This document shows positions 16,983-26,179 of a stretch of DNA of 64,000 bases, piece by piece. Within the stretch, counting starts at the first letter, position 1. Every line of letters begins with the position of its first letter. Under the pieces are notes generated by a model. It ran no database searches, had not been told where the DNA came from, and saw nothing but the letters and a program-made list of their open reading frames with translations. Location of the stretch: assembly GCA_963735885.1 (NCBI GenBank), contig CAVTMP010000004.1:62001-126000 (forward strand), read 5' to 3'. The position numbers and the translations under genes are program-made. The DNA is from JBBSBL01 sp963735885 (GTDB taxonomy: Bacteria > Actinomycetota > Thermoleophilia > Solirubrobacterales > Solirubrobacteraceae).

Positions 16983-17246
16983 ATGAACCGCGACCAGGTC
17001 CTCGACCTCATCCGCACGCATCTGGCCGACGAGCTGGAGGCCGATCCGGCGACGATCGGGGAGTCCACCCGCTTCAAGGAGGATCTCGAGGCGGACTCGC
17101 TCGACCTCTACACGCTCGTCCAGGAGCTGGAGGACCGCTACGGGGTGCGGATCTCCGACGAGGCGGCGGCGGGCATCCTGACGGTGGGCCAGGCGGTCGA
17201 CTTCGTCGTCGCGCACGGGGTCGCCGACCGCGAGCCGAGGCCCTGA
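16983..17246 (+). CDS. acpP: Acyl carrier protein
   Basis: An 87-residue acidic four-helix protein. The phosphopantetheine attachment serine lies in EADSLDLYTLVQELE near residue 38. It serves fatty-acid synthesis and, by position between plsX and rnc, is the housekeeping ACP. Slightly longer than E. coli AcpP because of a C-terminal ADREPRP tail. Confidence 0.93.
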   Translation: MNRDQVLDLIRTHLADELEADPATIGESTRFKEDLEADSLDLYTLVQELEDRYGVRISDEAAAGILTVGQAVDFVVAHGVADREPRP

Positions 17247-17249
17247 CCG

Positions 17250-17927
17250 CTGGAGCGCCTCGCCGAGCTGCTCGACGCGCTGCCGGACGACCTCGCCCGG
17301 CAGACCGTGACCCACGCCTCGTGGACCGCCCGCCGGGCCGAGGCCTACGACCGGCTCGCCTTCCTCGGGGACAGCGTGCTCGGGCTCGCGGTCACGGCGC
17401 ACCTGTGGCCCCGGCTCGACCCGGACCGCTACGGCGCGGGCCGGCTGACGCAGATCCGTGCCGCCGCGGTGTCGGGCCGGGCCTGCCGCCAGGTCGGCGA
17501 GCGACTCGGCGTGCCCCGGCGACTGGCGGCCCGGGCTCCCGCGGACGGCGTGGCGCCGGCGACGCTGCTGGCCGGCGAGCGGGTGCCGGCCTCGATCGTG
17601 GAGGCGGTGATCGGCGCCTGCTACCTGACCTACGGGTTCGAGCGGACCGCCGAGGCGGTGGTCGACGCGTTCGCGCCGGAGATCGCGGCGGCGCTCGAGC
17701 ACCCCGGCGACTTCAAGTCGGCCCTTCAGGAGCGCCTCGCCCAGCGCGGGGAGGTCGTCGTCTACGAGGTCGTCGCGGAGGAGGGGCCGCCGCACGAGCG
17801 GACGTTCACCGTCCGGGCGGTCGTCGGGACCGAGGAGGTCGCCCGCGGCACGGGGCGCAGCAAGAAGGACGCGGAGCAGGCGGCGGCGCGGACGGCGCTC
17901 GGCGAGCCGGGGCCGGCGCGGGGGTGA
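17250..17927 (+). CDS. rnc: Ribonuclease III (unusual active site; start uncertain)
   Basis: About 225 residues: an N-terminal RNase III domain followed by a well-formed dsRNA-binding domain (DFKSALQERLAQRG ... GRSKKDAEQAAARTAL). The helix-1 residues LERLAELLDALPDDLARQ are only included if translation starts at the CTG at 17250; the nearest standard start is the GTG at 17307, which would remove that helix. The signature reads YDRLAFLGDSVL: relative to E. coli NERLEFLGDSIL, E38 is D, E41 is A, and the later D-x-x-E (D114/E117) is S-I-V-E. D45 and E117 remain. Order plsX-acpP-rnc-smc is the usual one, so orthology is secure even if catalysis differs. Confidence 0.85.
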   Translation: MERLAELLDALPDDLARQTVTHASWTARRAEAYDRLAFLGDSVLGLAVTAHLWPRLDPDRYGAGRLTQIRAAAVSGRACRQVGERLGVPRRLAARAPADGVAPATLLAGERVPASIVEAVIGACYLTYGFERTAEAVVDAFAPEIAAALEHPGDFKSALQERLAQRGEVVVYEVVAEEGPPHERTFTVRAVVGTEEVARGTGRSKKDAEQAAARTALGEPGPARG

Positions 17928-17931
17928 GGTC

Positions 17932-20900
17932 GTGCACCTGAAGGAGATCGTGCTGCGCGGCTTCAAGTCCTTCCCCGAGCGCACGCGGCTGCGCTTCGGG
18001 CCCGGGGTGAGCGTCATCGTGGGCCCCAACGGCTCGGGCAAGTCGAACGTCACCGACGCCGTGCTGTGGGCCATGGGCGAGCAGTCGCCGCTCAACGTCC
18101 GCGGCCAGTCCATGCAGGACGTGATCTTCGGCGGCGGCCACGGGCGCCAGGCCGCCCAGGCGGCCGAGGTCGAGATCGTGATCGACGACGCCGAGCACGC
18201 GCTCGGGCTCGACGCGGCGGAGATCTCGATCATGCGCCGCCTCGACCGGGCCGGCGAGGGGGAGTACCGGCTGAACGGCGCGCGCTGCCGGCTCGTCGAC
18301 GTGCTCGAGGTGCTCTCGGACACCGGCCTGGGCAAGGAGAGCCACTCGGTCGTCTCGCAGGGTCGCGTCGAGGCGATGGTCACCTCGCGTCCGCGCGAGC
18401 GGCGGCTGCTCATCGAGGAGGCGGCGGGCCTCGGGAAGCACCGCAAGCGCCGCCGTCGCGCCCAGCTCAAGCTCGCGCGAACGCAGGAGAACCTCGATCG
18501 CGCGCTCGACGTCGAGCGCGAGGCCCGCACGCGGCTGCGGCCGCTCAAGCGCCAGGCCGAGGCCGCCGAGCTCCACGAGCGCCTCGAGCGCCAGTCGCTC
18601 GAGGCGCGCTGGGAGCTGGCGCGCGACGACGTCCGCGAGCGGCGCACGGACCTGAGGGCGGCCGAGGCCGCCGCCGCGGAGGCGCGGCGGCGCCGCGACG
18701 CGGGGCAGGCCGAGCTCGACGCCGTCGCGGCGCGACGCGAGGCCGCGGAGGAGGCGCTGGCCCGGCGCGGGGCCCGCCACGAGGAGCTCGCCGGGCGGGC
18801 GTTCGCGGCCCGCGCCGCCGCCGAGCGCGTCGGCGAGCGCGCGGCCCGCGCCGCCGAGGAGGTAGCGGCCCTGGAGGCCCGGGCGGCCCGCCGCGCGGCC
18901 GCGGTCGCGGCGCTCGAGGCGGAGGTCGCGGCTGACACGCCGGACGACGCCGGGGCGGGCCGCATCGCCGGACTGCGGGCGGAGCTCGAGCGGCTGGCGG
19001 CCGACCGCCGGACGGAGGTCGAGCGCGAGGTCGCGGAGCTGGACGCGCGCGGGGCGGAGGCCGCGGCCGCCGTCGCCGCCGCCGCGCGCGGGCTCGAGGC
19101 GCGCACCGGCGAGGCCGGCGAGGCCGAGACGGCCCTCGCCGCGGCACGGTCCGCGCTCGACGGCGCCGACCGCGCCGCCGACGCGGCCCGGCGGGAGGCC
19201 GCCCGCATCGGCGGCGAGCTGGCCGCGACGAACCACTTCCTGCGCGCGCACGCCGACGCCCCCGACGGGACCCGCGCCCTCGCCCACGAGCTGCGTGTCG
19301 CGCCCGGCCTCGAGCTCGCGCTCGCCGCCGCGCTCGGCGGCCGCATCCGCGCCGCGATCGTCGACGACCTCGCGGCCGGCGGCGCGCTGCTCGACCGCCG
19401 CGGCGCGGACGGCGGCGCCGCGCTCGTCGCCGGCGCCCCCGCCGATCGCGCGCCGGCGACCGGGGACGCGGCCCCGGTGCCCGGCGCCGTGCCGCTCGTC
19501 GACGCGGTCGACGGTCCCGCCGACGCGCGCGCCCTCGCCGCCCGGCTGCTGGCGGACGTCTGGCTCGTCGACGCGCTCGACGAGGTGCCCGACGGCTTCG
19601 CCGGCGTCGCCGTGACGCGGGCCGGGCGGATCTGGTCGGGCGCGACCCGGGAGCTGCGCCAGCTCCCGGCCGGCGGCGAGGAGCGCGTGCTCGCCGAGCG
19701 CAACCGCCGCGACGCGCTGGTGGCCGCGACGGAGGCGGCGGCGGCCGCCGAGCTCGAGCGGGCGCGCGAGGCGGAGGCCGCGGCCGCCGCGCTCGCCGCG
19801 GCCGAGGCGGCGCGGGAGGCGGCCGAGGCCGCCCGTCGCGAGGCGGTCCGCGGCCGGGACCTCGCGGCCGAGGAGGAACGCCGCGTCGCCTGGCTCGCGG
19901 AGCAGCGCCGCACCGCCCCGCACGAGGGACCGGTCGCCGTGCGCCGGGCCCAGGTCGCCGCGGAGCTCGCCGCCGAGGAGCGCCTCGCCGAGCGGGTGGC
20001 GGGCGAGCGCGAGGCCCGCGCGTCGCGGTTGGCGACCGCGCGCCGGCGGCGGGAGCGCGAGACGGCGCTGCTCCCCGCGGCGCAGCGCGTGACCGCCGCG
20101 CTGGGCGCGCTGCGCGACGCGATCGCCGCGCGGCGGGCGGGCTTCGACTCCGCGCTGGAGGCCGATCGCGCCGAGGGAGAGGGCGTGACCGCCGAGCTGC
20201 GGGCCTGCGCCCACGAGGAGGCCGAGATCCAGGCGCGGCTGCGGGCCCGCGGGGACGAGCTGACCGCCGCCGAGGTCCGCGCCCAGCAGGCGCGCGACCG
20301 CGCCGCCGAGGTGGACGGCGAGCTCGCCGCGCTGGCCGAGCGCCTCGGGCTCGCGCCCGAGCCCGCGGTCGAGCCGCTCGCCGCGGAGGAGCGCGCCGGG
20401 CTCGCGCAGCGCGTCGAGCGACTGGCGCGCCGCCGCGAGCAGCTCGGGCCGGTGAACCCGCTCGCCGCCGACGAGTACGCCGAGGCGCTCGCGCACGTCG
20501 AGGACCTCGAGCGCCAGCGCGAGGACCTCGAGGCGGCGCTGCGCGAGCTCCACGGCCTCGTCCGCGAGACGGACCGCGTGATCCGCGAGACCTTCGAGAC
20601 GACGTTCGCCGCCGCCGCGGAGAGCTTCGAGGACGTCGTGGCCCAGCTCTTCCCCGGCGGACGCGGGCGCCTGCGGCTGGTCCGCGAGGACGCCGGCCCG
20701 CGCTCGGTGCTCGGCGGCCGCCCCGCGGAGACGGGGACGGACGCCGACGCCGCCGAGGCGGCGGCCGAGGCCGAGGGGGAGGCGGAGGCCCGCGCGCGGG
20801 ACGGGGAGGACGAGGACGAGCGACTCGGCGTCGAGATCGAGATCACCCCGGCCGGCAAGTCGATGAAGCGCCTCTCGCTGCTCTCGGGCGGGGAGAAGTC

Positions 20901-21201
20901 GATGACCGCGCTCGCCTTCCTCTTCGCGGTCTTCCTCGCCCGGCCCTGCCCCTTCTACATCCTCGACGAGGTCGAGGCCGCGCTCGACGACCTCAACCTC
21001 GGCCGCTTCCTCGAGCTGCTCCGCGCCTACGCGGGCCGGGCGCAGTTCATCGTCGTCACCCACCAGCGCCGCACGATGGAGGCCGCCGACGTCCTCTACG
21101 GCGTGTCGATGGGCGGCGACGGCACCTCGAAGGTCGTCTCGCGACGGCTGCCGCCGGAGATGGAGGAGCCGGTGCCGGACCCGGCCGAGGCGGCGGCGTA
21201 G
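17932..21201 (+). CDS. smc: Chromosome segregation ATPase SMC
   Basis: A 1,089-residue condensin subunit. Walker A GPNGSGKSNVTD at residue ~32; two long Ala/Glu/Arg coiled-coil arms; a hinge roughly residues 430-580 (LELALAAALGGRIRAAIVDD); then signature LLSGGEKSMTALAF and Walker B FYILDEVEAALDD near the C-terminus. About 80-100 residues shorter than most bacterial SMCs, mostly in the arms. An acidic low-complexity insert (TDADAAEAAAEAEGEAEARA) interrupts the C-terminal head before the signature. GTG start. Intact across 3.3 kb. Confidence 0.95.
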   Translation: MHLKEIVLRGFKSFPERTRLRFGPGVSVIVGPNGSGKSNVTDAVLWAMGEQSPLNVRGQSMQDVIFGGGHGRQAAQAAEVEIVIDDAEHALGLDAAEISIMRRLDRAGEGEYRLNGARCRLVDVLEVLSDTGLGKESHSVVSQGRVEAMVTSRPRERRLLIEEAAGLGKHRKRRRRAQLKLARTQENLDRALDVEREARTRLRPLKRQAEAAELHERLERQSLEARWELARDDVRERRTDLRAAEAAAAEARRRRDAGQAELDAVAARREAAEEALARRGARHEELAGRAFAARAAAERVGERAARAAEEVAALEARAARRAAAVAALEAEVAADTPDDAGAGRIAGLRAELERLAADRRTEVEREVAELDARGAEAAAAVAAAARGLEARTGEAGEAETALAAARSALDGADRAADAARREAARIGGELAATNHFLRAHADAPDGTRALAHELRVAPGLELALAAALGGRIRAAIVDDLAAGGALLDRRGADGGAALVAGAPADRAPATGDAAPVPGAVPLVDAVDGPADARALAARLLADVWLVDALDEVPDGFAGVAVTRAGRIWSGATRELRQLPAGGEERVLAERNRRDALVAATEAAAAAELERAREAEAAAAALAAAEAAREAAEAARREAVRGRDLAAEEERRVAWLAEQRRTAPHEGPVAVRRAQVAAELAAEERLAERVAGEREARASRLATARRRRERETALLPAAQRVTAALGALRDAIAARRAGFDSALEADRAEGEGVTAELRACAHEEAEIQARLRARGDELTAAEVRAQQARDRAAEVDGELAALAERLGLAPEPAVEPLAAEERAGLAQRVERLARRREQLGPVNPLAADEYAEALAHVEDLERQREDLEAALRELHGLVRETDRVIRETFETTFAAAAESFEDVVAQLFPGGRGRLRLVREDAGPRSVLGGRPAETGTDADAAEAAAEAEGEAEARARDGEDEDERLGVEIEITPAGKSMKRLSLLSGGEKSMTALAFLFAVFLARPCPFYILDEVEAALDDLNLGRFLELLRAYAGRAQFIVVTHQRRTMEAADVLYGVSMGGDGTSKVVSRRLPPEMEEPVPDPAEAAA

Positions 21202-21208
21202 GCGCCGC

Positions 21209-21214
21209 TATCCT
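21209..21214 (+). promoter_or_regulatory. -10 box of ftsY, leaderless spacing
   Basis: TATCCT ending 11 nt before the ATG and beginning 7 nt after the smc stop. Confidence 0.5.
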
Positions 21215-21225
21215 CGCCGCCGCCC

Positions 21226-22227
21226 ATGGCCCGGGACTGGCGCGACCTCTTCATCCTCGACGGCGACGCGCCGGACGACCGCGGCGACCCCGGCGCCGAG
21301 CCCGAGCGGCGCGCCGGGATGTTCCGCCGGCTGCGCGAGAACCTCCGCCGGACCCGGCAGGCGCTGACCGAGGAGATCGGCGCCACCCTGTTCGAGGGCG
21401 ACCTCGACGAGGAGGCGTGGGAGCGGCTGGAGGAGGCGCTGATCGCCGCCGACCTCGGGGCGCGGGCCACCGCCGAGGTCGTCGAGCGCCTGGAGACCGA
21501 AGCCTCGGCCGGCGAGGTCGCCGGGGGCGAGGCCCTCGCCGAGCGCCTCGCCGCGCTGCTCGCGGGCATCGCGACCGGCGCCGGCGACGACCGCATCGAC
21601 CTGCGCCACGAGCCGACCGTCATCCTCGCGGTCGGCGTCAACGGCACCGGGAAGACGACGACCGTCGGCAAGCTCGCCTGGCACCTGCGCGCGGGCCTCG
21701 GCCGCACGGTCGTCCTCGGGGCCGCGGACACCTACCGCGCCGCCGCCGTCGAGCAGCTCCAGCGCTGGGGCGAGCGGGCCGGCTGCGAGGTCGTGGCGGG
21801 CCCGCCGGGCAGCGACCCGGGCTCGGTCGCCTACGACACGGTCGAGGCCGGCCGCCGCGCCGGGGCCGACGTCGTCCTCGTCGACACCGCCGGGCGCCTG
21901 CACACCCAGGACGACCTGATGGCCGAGCTCACGAAGATCCGCCGGGTGATCGCCAAGCAGATCCCCGCCGCGCCCCACGAGACGCTGCTCACCGTGGACG
22001 CCACCACCGGCCAGAACGGGCTGCGCCAGGCGCGGCTCTTCGGCGACGCCGTCGAGGTCACCGGCCTCGTCCTGACGAAGCTCGACGGGACGGCGAAGGG
22101 CGGCATCGCGCTGGCGATCGCCGGCGAGCTCGGCATCCCGGTGAAGCTCATCGGCACCGGCGAGGGCCTCGAGGACCTCCGCCCGTTCGACGCCGAGGCG
22201 TTCGCCCGCGCCCTGTCGGCGACCTAG
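21226..22227 (+). CDS. ftsY: Signal recognition particle receptor FtsY
   Basis: A 333-residue SRP GTPase. A short acidic N-terminal region replaces the long A domain of some bacteria; the N domain (about 30-110) leads into the G domain with G1 GVNGTGKTTTVGKLA, AADTYRAAAVEQL, G3 VDTAGRLHTQDDLM, TTGQNGLRQARLF and G4 LTKLDGTAKGG. It pairs with Ffh, encoded about 1.4 kb downstream, to target membrane proteins co-translationally. Confidence 0.95.
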   Translation: MARDWRDLFILDGDAPDDRGDPGAEPERRAGMFRRLRENLRRTRQALTEEIGATLFEGDLDEEAWERLEEALIAADLGARATAEVVERLETEASAGEVAGGEALAERLAALLAGIATGAGDDRIDLRHEPTVILAVGVNGTGKTTTVGKLAWHLRAGLGRTVVLGAADTYRAAAVEQLQRWGERAGCEVVAGPPGSDPGSVAYDTVEAGRRAGADVVLVDTAGRLHTQDDLMAELTKIRRVIAKQIPAAPHETLLTVDATTGQNGLRQARLFGDAVEVTGLVLTKLDGTAKGGIALAIAGELGIPVKLIGTGEGLEDLRPFDAEAFARALSAT

Positions 22228-22265
22228 CCGACCGGCGCGGGCGCTGAGGCGGCCCCGCCCGCCGC

Positions 22266-22271
22266 TACGCT
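22266..22271 (+). promoter_or_regulatory. -10 box of the nfeD-slipin pair
   Basis: TACGCT ending 8 nt before the ATG; leaderless spacing. Confidence 0.45.
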
Positions 22272-22279
22272 GCGGAGAC

Positions 22280-22716
22280 ATGGATGCCTGGGTGCTGTGG
22301 ATCGTGCTGGCCGTCGTCCTCGCGATCGGCGAGATGATGACGCTGGGCCTGTTCCTCGCGCCGTTCGCCGGCGGGGCGCCTGGCCGCGGTCGCCGGTCGT
22401 CGCCGTCGGGGCGGGCGAACGTCGCCGCCGGGGTCGTCTTCCTCGTCGTCTCGCTCCTGCTGCTTCTGGGTCCTGCGCCCGATCGCGCGAGCCCACCGGC
22501 GCACGCCGCCGGCAGCTGCGCACCGGGACCGCCGCGCTCGTGGGACGCGACGCCGTCGTGCTCGAGCGCATCGCGAACGACGAGGGCGTCGGCGTCGTGA
22601 AGATCGACGGCGAGGTGTGGACCGCCCGCGCCTTCGGGGACGAGGTCATCGAGCCGGGAACGCGGGTCCACGTCATGGAGATTCGGGGCGCCACGGCGCT
22701 CGTCAGCGAGAGCTAG
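22280..22716 (+). CDS. NfeD-like membrane protein (several apparent frameshifts)
   Basis: Pieces of an NfeD-family protein are readable in different frames: a TM-rich N-terminus (WVLWIVLAVVLAIGEMMTLG), a second membrane stretch (NVAAGVVFLVVSLLLL), a linker (LRPIARAHRRTP) and the C-terminal OB-like domain (LVGRDAVVLERIANDEG to the end ATALVSES). At least four small indels between about 22380 and 22530 are needed to join them. NfeD proteins partner with SPFH/slipin proteins, and such a gene follows 9 bp downstream, which supports the call. Sequencing error is more likely than decay given the many other indels in the window. Confidence 0.75.
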
Positions 22717-22725
22717 GAGCCGTCA

Positions 22726-23665
22726 ATGACCGCAGGTGCCATCGTCGTCATCGTCCTTGCCGTCTTCGTGGTCATCGTCGCGGCGCGGTCGATCCGCATC
22801 GTGCCCCAGGCGCGCGCCGGGGTCGTCGAGCGCCTGGGCCGCTACCAGCGGACGCTGAGTCCCGGGCTGGCGATCGTCATGCCGTTCATCGACCGCGTGA
22901 AGCCGCTGATCGACCTCCGCGAGCAGGTCGTGAGCTTCCCGCCCCAGCCGGTGATCACCGAGGACAACCTGGTCGTGAACATCGACACCGTCCTCTACTT
23001 CACGGTCACCGACGCGAAGTCGGCCACCTACGAGGTCGCCAACCCGCTCCAGGCGATCGAGCAGCTCACGGTCACGACGCTGCGCAACGTCTGCGGCGGC
23101 ATGACGCTCGAGGACACGCTGACCAGTCGCGACCAGATCAACTCGGCCGCTGCGGGCCGTGCTCGACGAGGCGACCGGACGCTGGGGCATTCGCATCAAC
23201 CGCGTCGAGCTCAAGGCGGTCGACCCGCCCGGCACCATCCAGGAGGCGATGGAGAAGCAGATGCGCGCCGAGCGCGACCGCCGGGCCGCGATCCTCACCG
23301 CCGAGGGCGTGAAGCAGTCCCAGATCCTCACCGCCGAGGGCGAGAAGCAGTCCGCCGTCCTGCGCGCCGAGGGCGCGAAGACCGCCGCGATCCTGCGCTC
23401 GGAGGGCGAGGCCAAGGCGATCGAGACCGTCTTCGGGGCGATCCACGAGGGCCGCCCCGATCGCGAGCTCCTGAGCTACCAGTACCTCCAGATGCTCCCG
23501 CAGCTCGCGCAGGGCGACGCGAACAAGGTCTTCGTGATCCCGTCGGAGTTCTCCCAGGCGCTCGGCGGCGTCGCCGGCGCGGTCGGCCGGATGGCCGCCG
23601 GCGGAGCCTCGCCGCCCCCGGCGGCCCCGCCGCCCCGCGGGGACGCGGCGCCGCCGGGCGGCTGA
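22726..23665 (+). CDS. SPFH/band 7 (slipin-type) membrane protein, one apparent frameshift
   Basis: About 312 residues after correction. An N-terminal hydrophobic anchor (IVVIVLAVFVVIVAA) is followed by the band 7 domain (PQARAGVVERLGRYQRTLSPG; VVSFPPQPVITEDNL; FTVTDAKSATYEV), then a charged helical region with Ala/Glu repeats (AEGVKQSQILTAEGEKQSA) and a Pro-rich tail. The frame breaks near 23150; removal of one C joins INSA to LRAVLDEATG. Such proteins scaffold membrane microdomains and are usually paired with NfeD, as here. Confidence 0.88.
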
Positions 23666-23674
23666 GCCTCGGCC

Positions 23675-25006
23675 GTGTTCGACACGCTCGCCGAGAAGCT
23701 CCAGGGCACCCTGGCGGACGTCCGCAACCGCGGGGCGCTGACCGAGGCCGACGTCCAGGCGACGATGCGCGAGATCCGCCTCGCGCTGCTCGAGGCCGAC
23801 GTCAACTTCAAGGTCGCGAAGTCCTTCACCGCCGACGTCCGCGAGCGCGCGCTCGGCGCCGAGGTGGTCGGCCAGCTCAACCCGGGCCAGCAGGTCGTGA
23901 AGATCGTCGCCGAGGAGCTCACCGGGCTCATGGGGGGCACCGGCGCGGAGATCGCCTTCTCGCCGCGGCCGCCGACGGTCATCCTCATGGCCGGGCTCCA
24001 GGGCTCGGGCAAGACGACGGCCACCGCGAAGCTCGCGCGCTGGCTGCGCGAGGAGAAGGGCTCCTCGGTCGCCGTGGCGGCCTGCGACGTCCAGCGGCCG
24101 GCGGCGGTCGAGCAGCTCGTGACGGTCGGCGGGCAGGCCGGCGCGGAGGTCTACGAGCGCGGGACCGACGCCGGCGCCGTGGAGATCGCGCGCTGGGCGC
24201 GCGAGCGCGCGGAGGCCGACGGCAAGGACGTGCTGATCGTCGACACGAGCGGTCGCCTGCACGTCGACGAGGAGCTGATGGCCGAGCTGGCCGAGATCCG
24301 CAAGGTGACCAGGCCGACCGACGTCCTGCTCGTGGTCGACGCGATGACCGGCCAGGACGCGGTCAACGTGGCGGAGCGCTTCGCCGAGGTCGTGGCCTTC
24401 GACGGCGTCGTCATGACCAAGCTCGACGGCGACGCCCGGGGCGGCGCGGCGCTCAGCGTCAAGGCGGTCACCGGCAAGCCGATCCTCTTCGCCTCCACCG
24501 GCGAGCGGCTCGAGCAGTTCGAGCGCTTCCATCCCGACCGCATGGCGCAGCGGATCCTCGGCATGGGCGACGTCATGACGCTGATCGAGAAGGCCGAGAC
24601 GATCCACGACGAGGCCCAGGCGAAGGAGCTCGAGCGCAAGCTCCGCTCCGAGGAGTTCGACCTCGACGACTTCCTCGACCAGCTCCGGCAGGTGCGCAGG
24701 CTCGGCCCGCTGCAGAACATCATGTCCATGATCCCCGGCATGGGCGCCGAGCTCCGCGGCCTGAAGGTCGACGAGCGGGAGTTCGACCGGATCCAGGCGA
24801 TCATCCTCGCCATGACGCCGGACGAGCGCCGCCGGCCGGAGATCATCAAGGGCTCGCGGCGGGTGCGGATCGCCCGCGGCTCCGGCACGAACGTCCAGGC
24901 CGTCAAGCAGCTCGTCAAGCAGTTCGGCCAGATGCGCAAGGTCATGAAGCAGATGTCGTCGGGACGGATGCCCGACCTCGGCGCGATGATGCGGCAGGCG
25001 CGGTAG
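23675..25006 (+). CDS. ffh: Signal recognition particle protein Ffh
   Basis: A 443-residue SRP54 GTPase. N domain 1-90; G domain with G1 GLQGSGKTTATAKLA, CDVQRPAAVEQL, G3 VDTSGRLHVDEEL, MTGQDAVNVAERF and G4 MTKLDGDARGG; methionine-rich M domain at the end (MSMIPGMG; FGQMRKVMKQMSSGRMPDLGAMM) that binds 4.5S RNA and signal sequences. GTG start. Intact. Confidence 0.96.
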   Translation: MFDTLAEKLQGTLADVRNRGALTEADVQATMREIRLALLEADVNFKVAKSFTADVRERALGAEVVGQLNPGQQVVKIVAEELTGLMGGTGAEIAFSPRPPTVILMAGLQGSGKTTATAKLARWLREEKGSSVAVAACDVQRPAAVEQLVTVGGQAGAEVYERGTDAGAVEIARWARERAEADGKDVLIVDTSGRLHVDEELMAELAEIRKVTRPTDVLLVVDAMTGQDAVNVAERFAEVVAFDGVVMTKLDGDARGGAALSVKAVTGKPILFASTGERLEQFERFHPDRMAQRILGMGDVMTLIEKAETIHDEAQAKELERKLRSEEFDLDDFLDQLRQVRRLGPLQNIMSMIPGMGAELRGLKVDEREFDRIQAIILAMTPDERRRPEIIKGSRRVRIARGSGTNVQAVKQLVKQFGQMRKVMKQMSSGRMPDLGAMMRQAR

Positions 25007-25053
25007 GCCCGCCCGCCTCCCGACCGTCGCCGCCTCCGCCCGACCCCACGCGC

Positions 25054-25059
25054 TACCCT
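25054..25059 (+). promoter_or_regulatory. Possible -10 box of the rpsP operon
   Basis: TACCCT about 60 nt before rpsP. Unlike most starts here, rpsP has a ribosome binding site (GAAGGA about 7 nt before its GTG), consistent with a leadered transcript. Confidence 0.4.
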
Positions 25060-25118
25060 CTCGCGGTCCGTCCGCCCGCCCCGACCCGGAGCGGGCGCCC
25101 ATCGCTCGAAGGAATCCC

Positions 25119-25382
25119 GTGGCAGTCCGACTCCGCCTCACCCGCGTCGGCGGGCACAACGATCCCGTGTGGCGCGTCGTCGCCGCCGACCAGCGCAGCC
25201 CGCGCGACGGTCGCGTGCTGGAGACCCTGGGGCACTACAACGCCCAGACGGACCCCTCGACGATCGTGCTCGACGAGGAGCGCGTGCGCGCGTGGATCGC
25301 CCGGGGGGCGCAGCCGTCGAACACCGTCCGCCGGCTCATGCGCATCAAGGGCATCGACCCCGCCGGCACCGCCGGGAGCTAG
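25119..25382 (+). CDS. rpsP: 30S ribosomal protein S16
   Basis: An 87-residue small-subunit protein starting AVRLRLTRVGGHNDP and including VWRVVAADQRSPRDGR, LETLGHYNAQ and a C-terminal RIKGIDPAGT. Slight variation from the usual RLxRxGxKxxPFY: the lysine and tyrosine positions are H and W. First gene of the rpsP-khpA-rimM-trmD-rplS block. Confidence 0.95.
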   Translation: MAVRLRLTRVGGHNDPVWRVVAADQRSPRDGRVLETLGHYNAQTDPSTIVLDEERVRAWIARGAQPSNTVRRLMRIKGIDPAGTAGS

Positions 25383-25414
25383 CCGCCGGCGCCCGCCGTC
25401 GTGCGCCGCCCCCG

Positions 25415-25648
25415 ATGCGCGAGCTGCTCGAGTACCTCGCCCGCCAGCTCGTGGACCGGCCCGACGACGTGCGGGTCGAGGTCGACGAGGAGCCGGACGG
25501 CACCGTCGTCCTCGAGCTGTCCGCCCACGAGGACGACTACGGGAAGCTCATCGGTCGCGGCGGCCGGACGGCCGCCGCGCTGCGGACGGTCCTCAAGGCG
25601 GCGGCGGTGCGCGAGCGCAAGCGCGTGCTCGTGGACATCGTCGACTAG
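25415..25648 (+). CDS. khpA: KH-domain RNA-binding protein KhpA
   Basis: A 77-residue protein consisting of one KH domain: LLEYLARQLVDRPDDVRVEV followed by the KH loop KLIGRGGRTAAALRTVLKAA. KhpA binds RNA (with KhpB in many bacteria) and influences cell size; it lies between rpsP and rimM in most Actinobacteria and Firmicutes. Confidence 0.93.
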   Translation: MRELLEYLARQLVDRPDDVRVEVDEEPDGTVVLELSAHEDDYGKLIGRGGRTAAALRTVLKAAAVRERKRVLVDIVD

Positions 25649-25654
25649 CCCGTC

Positions 25655-26179
25655 GTGGCGGTCGTGGCCGTGACGGCGGCCGAGCGCGTCGAGCGCATCG
25701 TCGCCGGCCGCGTCGGGCGCCCGCACGGCCTCGACGGCTCGTTCCACGTGACCCGCCCGGTCGCCGCCCTGCTCGCCGTCGGCCGCACGGTCGAGGTGGG
25801 CGGAGCCGCCCGCGAGATCGTCCGGCTCGCCGGCACCGGGGCGCGCCCGATCGTGCGGCTCGCCGGCTGCGCGGACCGCGGCGCCGCCGAGGCGCTGCGC
25901 GGCGACGAGCTGCTCGTCGAGCCGGCGGCCGTGCCGCGCCTGGGGGAGGACGAGTGGTGGGCGCACGAGCTCGAGGGATGCACGGTCGTCGACGGCGAGG
26001 TCACCGTCGGGATCGTGCACCGCCTGCGCGGGCTGCCCTCGTGCGAGGTCCTCGAGGTGCGGCGACCCGACGGCACGGAGCTGCTCGTCCCGCTCGTGCG
26101 CGACGCCGTCCGCGGCGTCGACGTCGCGGCGCGGCGCATCGACGTGAGCCTCGCCTTTCTCGGCGAGGGCGCGTCGTGA
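25655..26179 (+). CDS. rimM: Ribosome maturation factor RimM
   Basis: A 174-residue 30S-assembly factor. N-terminal beta-barrel domain with IVAGRVGRPHGLDGSFHV; C-terminal PRC-barrel domain with WWAHELEGCTVV, GLPSCEVLEV and LVPLVRDAVRGVD. Several in-frame GTGs lie at the start (25655, 25664, 25670), so the exact first residue is uncertain. The stop overlaps trmD (GTGA). Confidence 0.93.
   Translation: MAVVAVTAAERVERIVAGRVGRPHGLDGSFHVTRPVAALLAVGRTVEVGGAAREIVRLAGTGARPIVRLAGCADRGAAEALRGDELLVEPAAVPRLGEDEWWAHELEGCTVVDGEVTVGIVHRLRGLPSCEVLEVRRPDGTELLVPLVRDAVRGVDVAARRIDVSLAFLGEGAS

Noticed and set aside
23666..25118. 4.5S SRP RNA gene near ffh
   Set aside because: No GGAA-tetraloop hairpin with the conserved SRP core was found in the gaps around ffh.
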